NCBI RefSeq assembly: GCF_000369625.1
Contig: NZ_KB850111.1
Location: 486,693-550,692 of the forward strand
Direction: 5' to 3'
Length of the DNA: 64,000 nt
From: Acinetobacter variabilis
GTDB lineage: Bacteria > Pseudomonadota > Gammaproteobacteria > Pseudomonadales > Moraxellaceae
Shown here: one piece after another, positions 58,428 through 64,000 of the stretch
Numbering within the stretch: position 1 is the first letter of the stretch
Layout: each line of letters begins with the position of its first letter
Notes under the pieces: generated by a model
Database searches by the model: none
Told to the model about the DNA's origin: nothing
The model's input: only the letters and a program-made list of their open reading frames with translations
Position numbers and translations under genes: made by a program

Positions 58428-58902
58428 TTTTATTAATCCTAACGAGGAAACTCGTGTTAAAGACGGCTCTAAAGTCGAGCTTCATTTTTCTGTCGCGATC
58501 GAAAGTGGCGTAGAAATTGACAATACCCGTAGCCGTGAAGAACCGGTAAGCCTGACCATTGGTGATGGCAACCTATTACCAGGTTTTGAAAAAGCTTTAA
58601 TGGGCTTGCGTGCTGGTGACCGTCGTACTGTCAGCCTTCCGCCCGAAGATGCTTTTGGTCCGTGGAATCCTGAAAATGTCCAAAAATTTGATACGGTGAA
58701 ATTTGGCGAACGTCCGATCGAAGGTCACATGATCGAGTTTGAAGACAAGGCCAAATCGACTTTGTATGGCGTAGTAAGATCCGTAAATGATGATATTACC
58801 GAAGTGGACTTTAATCATCCGCTTGCAGGTAAAAATATCACCTTTGAAGTCGAAATCTTCAAAGTTACTCCAGCTGGCCAGCAAGGCGTGAAGCTGATGT
58901 AA
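58420..58902 (+). CDS. fkpB: FKBP-type peptidyl-prolyl isomerase, SlpA/FkpB type
   Basis: A 160-aa prolyl isomerase of the SlyD-like FKBP branch. It has KVELHFSVAIESGVEIDNTR, LTIGDGNLLPGFEKALMGLR with the FKBP strand, and the insert-in-flap region followed by NHPLAGKNITFEVEIFKV. In E. coli fkpB also follows lspA. The ATG at 58420 overlaps the lspA end. The ispH gene that follows in E. coli is not here. Confidence 0.9.
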   Translation: MTDFINPNEETRVKDGSKVELHFSVAIESGVEIDNTRSREEPVSLTIGDGNLLPGFEKALMGLRAGDRRTVSLPPEDAFGPWNPENVQKFDTVKFGERPIEGHMIEFEDKAKSTLYGVVRSVNDDITEVDFNHPLAGKNITFEVEIFKVTPAGQQGVKLM

Positions 58903-58923
58903 TATCGGCTAATCACATGATTT

Positions 58924-58949
58924 AAAAGAGCTCCTTCGGGAGCTTTTTT
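58924..58949 (+). terminator. Rho-independent terminator after fkpB
   Basis: AGCTCC / GGAGCT stem closed by a TTCG tetraloop, T-run after. It ends the ribF-ileS-lspA-fkpB run. Confidence 0.9.
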
Positions 58950-59035
58950 AGTTTCTGGATACAAATCCTCTCTAGTCTCTGTTCAGAAATCTGATTAATT
59001 TAATTTGATGAGCATGCGATAAGAAAGGGAAAGAT

Positions 59036-59578
59036 ATGAAAATTTATATTGTGGTTGGCAGTGTGCGTGAAGGACGTACAGCAATTAAGGTCGCACATTG
59101 GGTACTACAGGAAATTAAAAAATATGGTTTTAGCACGCTTGAAACCGAACTTGTCGACTTAAAAGAATGGGATCTTCCGCTTTTTGCTGGTTCTCATCCC
59201 CCATTGACCGGTATTTATGATCAACCGAAACAGCAGGAATGGGCCGACTTTATCGCTCTTGCGGATGCATTTATTTTTATCAGTCCTGAATATAACCATG
59301 GCTATAGCCCAGCATTAAAGAATGCGCTGGATTATCTAGCCAAGGAATGGCAAGGCAAACCGGCAGCTTATATCGGTTATGGCGTCACCAACGGCTCACG
59401 TTCCATTGATCAGATCCGTCAGGTCGGCACTCAGCTTGGCATGGTGGATACCAATGCGATTGTAGAGCTGCGGGACATTTTTAGTCGCAATAAAGACTAC
59501 AGCTTTGAAGGAAATGAATTCGACAATAAAACACTTAGAGATGTCGTGGATAAGCTGATCCAGTATGTCAGTGCCTGA
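59036..59578 (+). CDS. NAD(P)H-dependent FMN reductase family protein
   Basis: A 180-aa flavodoxin-fold reductase. It has the phosphate-binding IVVGSVREGRTAIKVAHWVL, the flavin segment FISPEYNHGYSPALKNALDY, and KPAAYIGYGVTNGSRS. Relatives include azoreductase- and chromate-reductase-like enzymes. It belongs to the same broad fold as SsuE, but the motifs are those of the general FMN reductase group, so I do not call it the missing partner of SsuD. The ATG has AAGAAAGGGAAAG. The GacA-like dyad starts 13 nt after its stop. Confidence 0.85.
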   Translation: MKIYIVVGSVREGRTAIKVAHWVLQEIKKYGFSTLETELVDLKEWDLPLFAGSHPPLTGIYDQPKQQEWADFIALADAFIFISPEYNHGYSPALKNALDYLAKEWQGKPAAYIGYGVTNGSRSIDQIRQVGTQLGMVDTNAIVELRDIFSRNKDYSFEGNEFDNKTLRDVVDKLIQYVSA

Positions 59579-59590
59579 GGACGACAGCGA

Positions 59591-59608
59591 TGTGCGCTTT
59601 AGCCTACA
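59591..59608 (+). promoter_or_regulatory. GacA-box-like upstream activating dyad (small RNA 1)
   Basis: TGTGCGCTTTAGCCTACA, 18 nt, fits the arrangement TGTAAG N6 CTTACA of the Pseudomonas GacA box (TGT kept on the left, five of six on the right). Its centre is 53.5 nt before the TATAGT at 59653-59658. The copy before small RNA 2 has nearly the same spacing (52.5 nt). Confidence 0.65.
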
Positions 59609-59664
59609 GGCAGCGCAGAATTTGTCGGCTATTCTCACTTTCAGTTCAAGGCTATAGTTTGATT

Positions 59665-59802
59665 CATAGACAGACAGGAAGTCTGCAAAGCGATACAACA
59701 ACAATAAAAAACGCAGAGTAACAGGACGTTGACAGGTCAGACAGGAGTCAGATCTGAGAAGCAAATCCAGAAAAGTCTCAACAGGATGTTGGGGCTTTTT
59801 TG
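59665..59802 (+). ncRNA. CsrA/RsmA-sequestering-type small RNA, copy 1
   Basis: Predicted transcript of about 138 nt from near 59665 (after TATAGT) to a T-run ending at 59801. Four hairpins present GGA in the loop: CAGAC AGGAA GTCTG (59671-59685); AAC AGGAC GTT (59720-59730); GAC AGGA GTC (59740-59749); and the terminator, whose 10-bp stem AAGTCTCAAC / GTTGGGGCTT closes on AGGAT (59773-59797). ACAGGA-type loops are the CsrA/RsmA binding motif of CsrB, RsmY and RsmZ RNAs, which titrate the CsrA repressor. The spacers are A-rich and unpaired, and there is no reading frame. Expression under GacA is inferred from the upstream dyad. Confidence 0.82.
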
Positions 59803-59833
59803 TATTTAAAATCTGGTATTTTTTTTAATAAAA

Positions 59834-60229
59834 TCAGATCTCTACATTAAAGCCTATATTGATGTCACAGGCTGCTTACCCACCGCGGATTCCCCAATTT
59901 TCCAATGGACTTTCTCGCAGATGAATCAGAATATGATCAGACGGAATGCCCAATTTTCCCAAGCTTGCTACAATCTACTGATACAGTTTGCGCTTGGTCT
60001 CCAGACTCCGTTCAGCGAAGCAGTCAATACCGATCAAGGTAAAGTATTCAGGCTGGGCCAGATGAGTCATCTACTGAAAACGTTGGGCTTTATGTACCAC
60101 CAGCCGGATATTATGGTCATATTCAGGCAGTTGAAAGGCATTTTTCACACATTGAAATACGCTGTCGAATAACTGCTCTTCATCAGCCTGGGAATACTGT
60201 TGCCAGACTTCAATTTGAACGGTAGGCAT
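59834..60229 (-). pseudogene. Tautomerase (4-OT/MIF superfamily) with three in-frame stops
   Basis: From the ATG at 60229 the frame reads MPTVQIEVWQQYSQADEEQL with the catalytic Pro after Met, then NIRLVVHKAQRFQ, TAG (60073-60071), THLAQPEYFTLIGIDCF, ETKRKLYQ, TAG (59977-59975), then ILIHLRESPLENWGIRGG, TAA (59878-59876), and CDINIGFNVEI to TGA at 59834. The frame is otherwise open for 131 codons with no indel, and the parts after each stop are what the tautomerase family has, as I recall it. The three stops make it a recent pseudogene. It lies between the two small RNAs. A plus-strand frame at 59921-60172 is only its shadow. Confidence 0.85.
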
Positions 60230-60380
60230 GCGCTTTTCCTTTTTATTATTTTATTGAATTCTTTTAGATATTTTTCATTGAATAGAGAGATGAGCTTCAA
60301 TAAGGCCTCCTATCTCTACCATATCGTAAAATTATCCTGAGAACTCTGGAATTAATCGGATAAATATTTTCAAGTGACCT

Positions 60381-60398
60381 TGTCGCCTCTAGCCTACA
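60381..60398 (+). promoter_or_regulatory. GacA-box-like upstream activating dyad (small RNA 2)
   Basis: TGTCGCCTCTAGCCTACA, 18 nt, with TGT and CCTACA ends as at 59591-59608; the two share TAGCCTACAG. Its centre is 52.5 nt before the TATATT at 60442-60447. Confidence 0.65.
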
Positions 60399-60452
60399 GC
60401 AGATGCGGTCAATGCCTCTACTCGGTCTTTCTGACTCGGGTTATATTGAGTG

Positions 60453-60576
60453 CATACCAAGACAGGAAGTCTTGCAAAAACAAGAATAAAACATCGGCAG
60501 GATGCTGATCGATACCGGAGGAAAGGTATCTGAGCTAAATTTGAAAAGGCCCTCACAGGAGTTGGGGCCTTTTTCT
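60453..60576 (+). ncRNA. CsrA/RsmA-sequestering-type small RNA, copy 2
   Basis: Predicted transcript of about 124 nt. Hairpins: CAAGAC AGGAA GTCTTG (60458-60474); ATCGGC AGGAT GCTGAT (60493-60509); GATACC GGAGGAAA GGTATC with two GGA (60511-60530); and the terminator stem AAAAGGCCCTCAC / GTTGGGGCCTTTT around AGGA (60544-60573, one mismatch) then T-run. CAGGATG in the second loop region is the exact core of the E. coli CsrB repeat. The pieces AGACAGGAAGTCT, CAGGA and the terminator loop align with copy 1, so the two are homologous. No reading frame. Function as a CsrA sponge is inferred from structure. Confidence 0.82.
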
Positions 60577-60604
60577 TTCATTGTGTTATTAACTATTTAG
60601 CTTT

Positions 60605-61762
60605 TTACTGAGGTGCGGTCATCTTAAGCAACTTGGCTTTTGGACCATCTTCAATCACCCAGAGTGAGCCATCTTTGGCCTGAATCGCACCACGAATCCG
60701 CTCTTTCATATCCAGTCGCTGTATTTCTTTTGCAGGATTTTGAGTGGTATCAATTACAATCATTGCCTGAGAAGACAGACCTGTAGCTAAGGCTTTATTT
60801 TTCCACTGAGGAAAGATATTACCTGTATAGAACAATAAGTCTGAAGGAGAAATTACTGGAGTCCAATCTAGTGCTGGTGCTTCGAACTCTGGTCGGGTAC
60901 TGTGATCTGGAATCGGCTTGCCATCATAATGATCCCCATTGGAGACGATCGGATAGCCATAATTTTTGCCTTTTATCACTTTATTCAGCTCATCACCACC
61001 TTTTGGACCCATTTCAAGCACCCAAAGCTGCCCTTGTGGATCAAATGCCAAACCGAGAGGATTACGGTGTCCCAGACTCCAGACCTGCTTGGCAATTTCG
61101 CCCTGATTCATAAATGGATTATCGGAGGGGATTGAACCATCATCATTCAGACGAATAATCTTGCCGGCATTAGATTTCATGTCCTGGGCTGGATTAAATT
61201 GCTGACGTTCACCCGAACTGATCCAGAGTTTATTATCTGAGCCAAAGATAATCCGGTGCCCATAATGGCCTTGTCCTGAAGAAAATTTCGGTACCTGAGT
61301 CCAGATTTTCTTAATCTGAGTGAGCTGTGGCGTGCTCTTGGTGAGATCTAGCTTGCCACGAACCACGACTGCACCATAACCACCCTGCCCCTGTTCGGCA
61401 TAACTGAGATATACCCACTGATTCTTGGCAAAGTCAGGATGGAGTGCGATATCGCCTAAGCCACCTTGTCCGCCATAGGCCACTTGAGGAATACCCTGAA
61501 CAGTTTGAGTGCTGCGATTGGCTGGATTAAATAATTTTAATTTTCCTGATCTTTCGGTAATCAGTAAACGCTGATCTGGCAGCTCAATCAGTGCCCATGG
61601 CTCATTCAACTGCGCAAATTCTTCGACTTTATAAGCTTGCTGTGTGGTTTTGGCAGCGGATTGTCCAGCTGGGGATGCTGAAGTCTTGTCTTGGGCACAG
61701 GCAGTCAGGCTATAGGAACCCAAGCCTAATAATAAAATTGCTGCTATTTGAGTCTGTTTCAT
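60605..61762 (-). CDS. PQQ-dependent sugar dehydrogenase family lipoprotein
   Basis: A 385-aa exported beta-propeller protein of the soluble aldose sugar dehydrogenase (YliI/Asd) and glucose/sorbosone dehydrogenase family. A signal peptide has the lipobox SLTAC (Cys near residue 22). Segments include NEPWALIELPDQRLLITERS, GGQGGLGDIALHPDFA, GHYGHRIIFGSDNKLWISSG, and SLGHRNPLGLAFDPQGQLW, with the His and Arg that bind PQQ. I start it at the ATG at 61762; an in-frame ATG eight codons upstream would put basic residues first and has a weaker site. The actual sugar substrate is unknown. Confidence 0.85.
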   Translation of the reverse strand: MKQTQIAAILLLGLGSYSLTACAQDKTSASPAGQSAAKTTQQAYKVEEFAQLNEPWALIELPDQRLLITERSGKLKLFNPANRSTQTVQGIPQVAYGGQGGLGDIALHPDFAKNQWVYLSYAEQGQGGYGAVVVRGKLDLTKSTPQLTQIKKIWTQVPKFSSGQGHYGHRIIFGSDNKLWISSGERQQFNPAQDMKSNAGKIIRLNDDGSIPSDNPFMNQGEIAKQVWSLGHRNPLGLAFDPQGQLWVLEMGPKGGDELNKVIKGKNYGYPIVSNGDHYDGKPIPDHSTRPEFEAPALDWTPVISPSDLLFYTGNIFPQWKNKALATGLSSQAMIVIDTTQNPAKEIQRLDMKERIRGAIQAKDGSLWVIEDGPKAKLLKMTAPQ

Positions 61763-61905
61763 TGTTATTCTTCGTGCTAATTTCATTCAGATAAGTACCA
61801 ATTTAGCATTCCAGACAGCGGCTAAAATAATAAAAAAGTAAAGGAATCGTAAGCGGATATAACATAATCTCAATAAGATAGCTGATGCATTAATTGAGTT
61901 TTTTA

Positions 61906-63718
61906 TTATTTAATACAGGCTGAATCGCGAAGAATTTTCGCCTTATACAACTGCTGATCGGCTGTTTTTAGTAAACGATCAACATTTTTATAAATATGCT
62001 CTGCATCCATAATCGCTGCTCCGACACTGATACTGATCCAGGTTTTGTCATTCCCACGATTGGCATGTTCTAAATTGAGCTGACGAATAACCTCGCAAAG
62101 TTGCTCGGCAAAAGCTTTAGCTTCCTGCCAGGAAATATCTGCCAGTAAAACTGCAAATTCCTCTCCACCATAGCGGGCCAGAAAGCCATTTTCAGGCAAT
62201 ATTTGCTGAATAGTTTGAACCAGTGTTTTTAAAATATAGTCACCTTTGAGATGGCCATAATAGTCATTATAGTTTTTAAAATAATCCACATCGATCATAT
62301 AAACAGCCAGCGAAGATTGGTTTGCTATCGCATGCTCATATTGCTGCTGAAGCTGTTCATTTAAGGCAAAGCGATTATAGGCACCTGTCAGCGAATCCAG
62401 CCTCACCTGCTGCGCGAGTTTCTCATTGAGCAAGGTGATATCACGCGTACGGCCCTGAACCTTCTGATCAAGTTCTTTATTCAGTCGCAAAAGCTGCTTG
62501 TTTAACAACTCGGTATTAATACTTTGCACCGCATAATCACGGCTGAGCTGAAAGGTAATTAAATAAAATAGGCACAGGAGGTATAAAATGCAATTTCAAC
62601 TGAATCAATTACCTTAAGCGCAAGTAAATAGTCATGCAGGAAGGTCAGGCAGACCAGCACCACCGCAATAGAATTGATCTTGGAATAACGCACATGCGAT
62701 TTGTGCATGCGGTAAGCGCCATAAAGCAGATTAATAAAAACCAGTATGCAATACTAAAGCTTTGGAAAAAGAAGCTCTGGAAGATATAAGGCAGCGTAAA
62801 CAGGGTCACAGCCACATTGATACTAATTAACAAAGCTGTGATTTTTAATAAATAAGGATTTAACAGTCGATACGGCAATAAATAGATATAAATCAAGAAG
62901 AACAGAGTCGCCAATTCAGTCAGTAAATACTCAAATCGTGTGCCCCATACCCAGGAAATATTCGTGAATAAAGTATAAATGAATGGGACTGCAAAGAAGC
63001 TACGCAGGCTCAAGCACAAAATAAATAACCCTAGAAACAGCAGCAAATTACCTGCTTGCGTTTTAAGGCTACGAAATACTGCAAAGAACACCATAAAGCA
63101 GCCAATCATCAGCAGAACGCCACTGATCACACTTAAAGGAATTACCTGATCATAAAACTTATCCAGAATAGGCTAGTTAAAGCCAATAAACATGCTGTTT
63201 TCCAGCCCGCCAGGGATATAGTGATAACTTGAAGCCTGAATGGTAATCGTCACTTCCCGCTGTGAGGGAAAGAAAGAAGCCAACTTTGGCGCCATCATGG
63301 TCTGATGCTGACCATGTATGCCTACCTGCCCTACTTCTATCAGGAGATGATCATCGACATACATGTGATAAGCCCCATACTGATAAGGCACATAAATATA
63401 AACCGCATGATTGATGACTGATTCAGGCAGCCTGAAGGCTTTTTGAAAAGTTCCAATATGGTCTTTATGACCTGTTAAGGTCAGGAAAGAATTAGGTAAA
63501 TGAACTTTTTCAGCAGCAAGAGTCTGATTAGAGGAAGTTAACTGAGATGGTCGCTGCCCAGAAGTGGGATCAATCAGCTGATTGGGGTAGAAATCCCATT
63601 CGCCATCAAGTTTGACATACTGATGATGATCAAAATTTAATTCTGTTACAGCGTATAGCTGTCAAGAAATCAAACTGAGCCATATCAACACAAATGTGTT
63701 TATGAGAATCTGCTGCAT
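61906..63718 (-). pseudogene. 7TMR-DISM type diguanylate cyclase, four lesions
   Basis: Once a membrane sensor: a signal peptide from the ATG at 63718, an extracellular DISM-type domain (HHQYVKLDGEWDFYPNQL onward), seven membrane helices, a coiled coil, and a GGDEF domain with an intact GGEEF (LARYGGEEFAVLL). Lesions in order: TGA in the signal peptide (63664-63662 region), TAG before the first helix (after MFIGFN, about 63175), a frameshift near 62710 and another near 62553. The second frame restores a normal helix (INSIAVVLVCLTFLHDYLLA). Both frameshifts look like slippage deletions between short direct repeats (7 nt in a TTACCGC repeat, 4 nt in a TATT repeat). The GGDEF part (61906-62529) is open but has no clear start. 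Confidence 0.85.
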
Positions 63719-63832
63719 ATGACTCAGAGAATAAAAAAATATTTACACGAGTAGTATAACATTTCACAACTGATCGGAGATTATACAGCCGTAAAAATTA
63801 GTCGTTAAAGATAAAAAAGGTTTATATGTTAT

Positions 63833-63868
63833 ATAAAAAAAGCCCCCTGCGCTAGCAGAGGGCTTTTT
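63833..63868 (-). terminator. Terminator of the rRNA operon
   Basis: AAAGCCCCCTGC / GCAGAGGGCTTT stem with a GCTA loop; on the minus strand a run of seven T follows the 5S gene. Confidence 0.9.
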
Positions 63869-63878
63869 AGGAATAATG

Positions 63879-63993
63879 AGCTGGCGATGACTTACTCTCA
63901 CATGGGAGACCCCACACTACCATCAGCGCTAAGAGGTTTCACTTCTGAGTTCGGGAAGGGATCAGGTGGTTCACTCTTGCTATGGTCGCCAGC
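63879..63993 (-). rRNA. rrf: 5S ribosomal RNA
   Basis: The minus strand reads CTGGCGACCATAGCAAGAGT, then CCTGATCCCTTCCCGAACTC and a closing GTCATCGCCAG that pairs with the start. This is a standard gamma-proteobacterial 5S of about 115 nt with the terminal helix complete. The rest of the operon (23S, 16S) would lie beyond the right edge. Ends are approximate by a base or two. Confidence 0.95.
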
Positions 63994-64000
63994 ACAACTG

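Noticed and set aside
59921..60172. An 83-codon plus-strand frame between the two small RNAs
   Set aside because: It is antisense to the tautomerase pseudogene and its residues show no family signal; the minus strand explains the region.
59834..60229. Stop-codon readthrough or an altered genetic code
   Set aside because: The three stops are both TAG and TAA, neighbouring genes use normal codes, and no recoding element or Pyl-type context is visible. Decay is simpler.
59665..60576. The repeated CAGGA motifs as a CRISPR array or integron attC sites
   Set aside because: The repeats are 5-13 nt hairpin loops inside short stems with irregular spacing and no spacer-repeat periodicity; no cas or integrase gene is near.
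61906..62529. Stand-alone diguanylate cyclase gene
   Set aside because: The open GGDEF part lacks a credible start and ribosome site and continues upstream as the decayed sensor; it is better read as a remnant.
1..64000. Phage, IS, integron, plasmid or defence-system genes
   Set aside because: I found no transposase, integrase, terminase, restriction or toxin-antitoxin signature; the region is ordinary chromosome apart from the small RNA loci and pseudogenes.

Overview
The window reads as a chromosomal segment of a gamma-proteobacterium of the Moraxellaceae, almost certainly Acinetobacter. I base this on protein-level similarity to Acinetobacter-type genes, the gene orders yqiA-parE, rhdA-psd, ubiG-mupP-yciK, dapA-bamC-purC and ribF-ileS-lspA-fkpB, and the moderate, AT-leaning base composition. 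I see no phage, insertion sequence, integron, CRISPR array or tRNA. The left edge cuts parE and the right edge carries only the 5S gene of an rRNA operon.

Layout. 1-8.3 kb: parE and a YqiA-like esterase, a lipase-like hydrolase, dsbB-gshA, a DUF924 protein, a lipoprotein and a DUF445 membrane protein. 8.5-21.6 kb: argS, a SPOR protein, rhdA-psd, pncB, a periplasmic catalase with an ankyrin partner, dtd, an SCP2 protein, serB and a membrane protein. 21.7-31.6 kb: ppk1, a BASS transporter, pncA, a decayed MhpT-like MFS gene, dapA-bamC-purC, a candidate free-standing small RNA, and rarA. 31.8-46.9 kb: a PAS-GGDEF-EAL protein, murJ, ampD, nadC, rph, a FabR-like regulator, dsbA, ubiG-mupP-yciK, two RcnB-like paralogues and argA. 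47.3-53.1 kb: an alkanesulfonate gene set (two binding lipoproteins, ssuD, ssuC, ssuB) followed by a RutR-like TetR regulator. 53.2-59.6 kb: a nucleosidase, ribF-ileS-lspA-fkpB and an FMN reductase. 59.6-64 kb: two CsrA/RsmA-sequestering-type small RNAs flanking a tautomerase pseudogene, a PQQ-type sugar dehydrogenase, a wrecked 7TM-GGDEF gene and 5S rRNA.

Shared themes are envelope redox (dsbA, dsbB, gshA, periplasmic catalase), peptidoglycan synthesis and recycling (murJ, ampD, mupP), NAD synthesis and salvage (pncA, pncB, nadC), sulfur scavenging (ssu, rhdA) and post-transcriptional or c-di-GMP control.

The most interesting content is non-coding. The two RNAs at 59.66-59.80 kb and 60.45-60.58 kb each have four hairpins presenting GGA in the loop, the last being the terminator. 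Each is preceded, at nearly the same distance, by an 18-nt TGT...ACA dyad resembling the GacA box. This is what a Gac/Rsm (Csr) output pair looks like. A second, unrelated candidate RNA at 30.17-30.30 kb has its own consensus promoter, a C-rich hairpin loop and a terminator, and has no gene downstream. Three clearly decayed genes (MFS, tautomerase, 7TM-GGDEF) also stand out. Everything here was read by eye; family names rest on recognised motifs and remembered homologues, not on searches.
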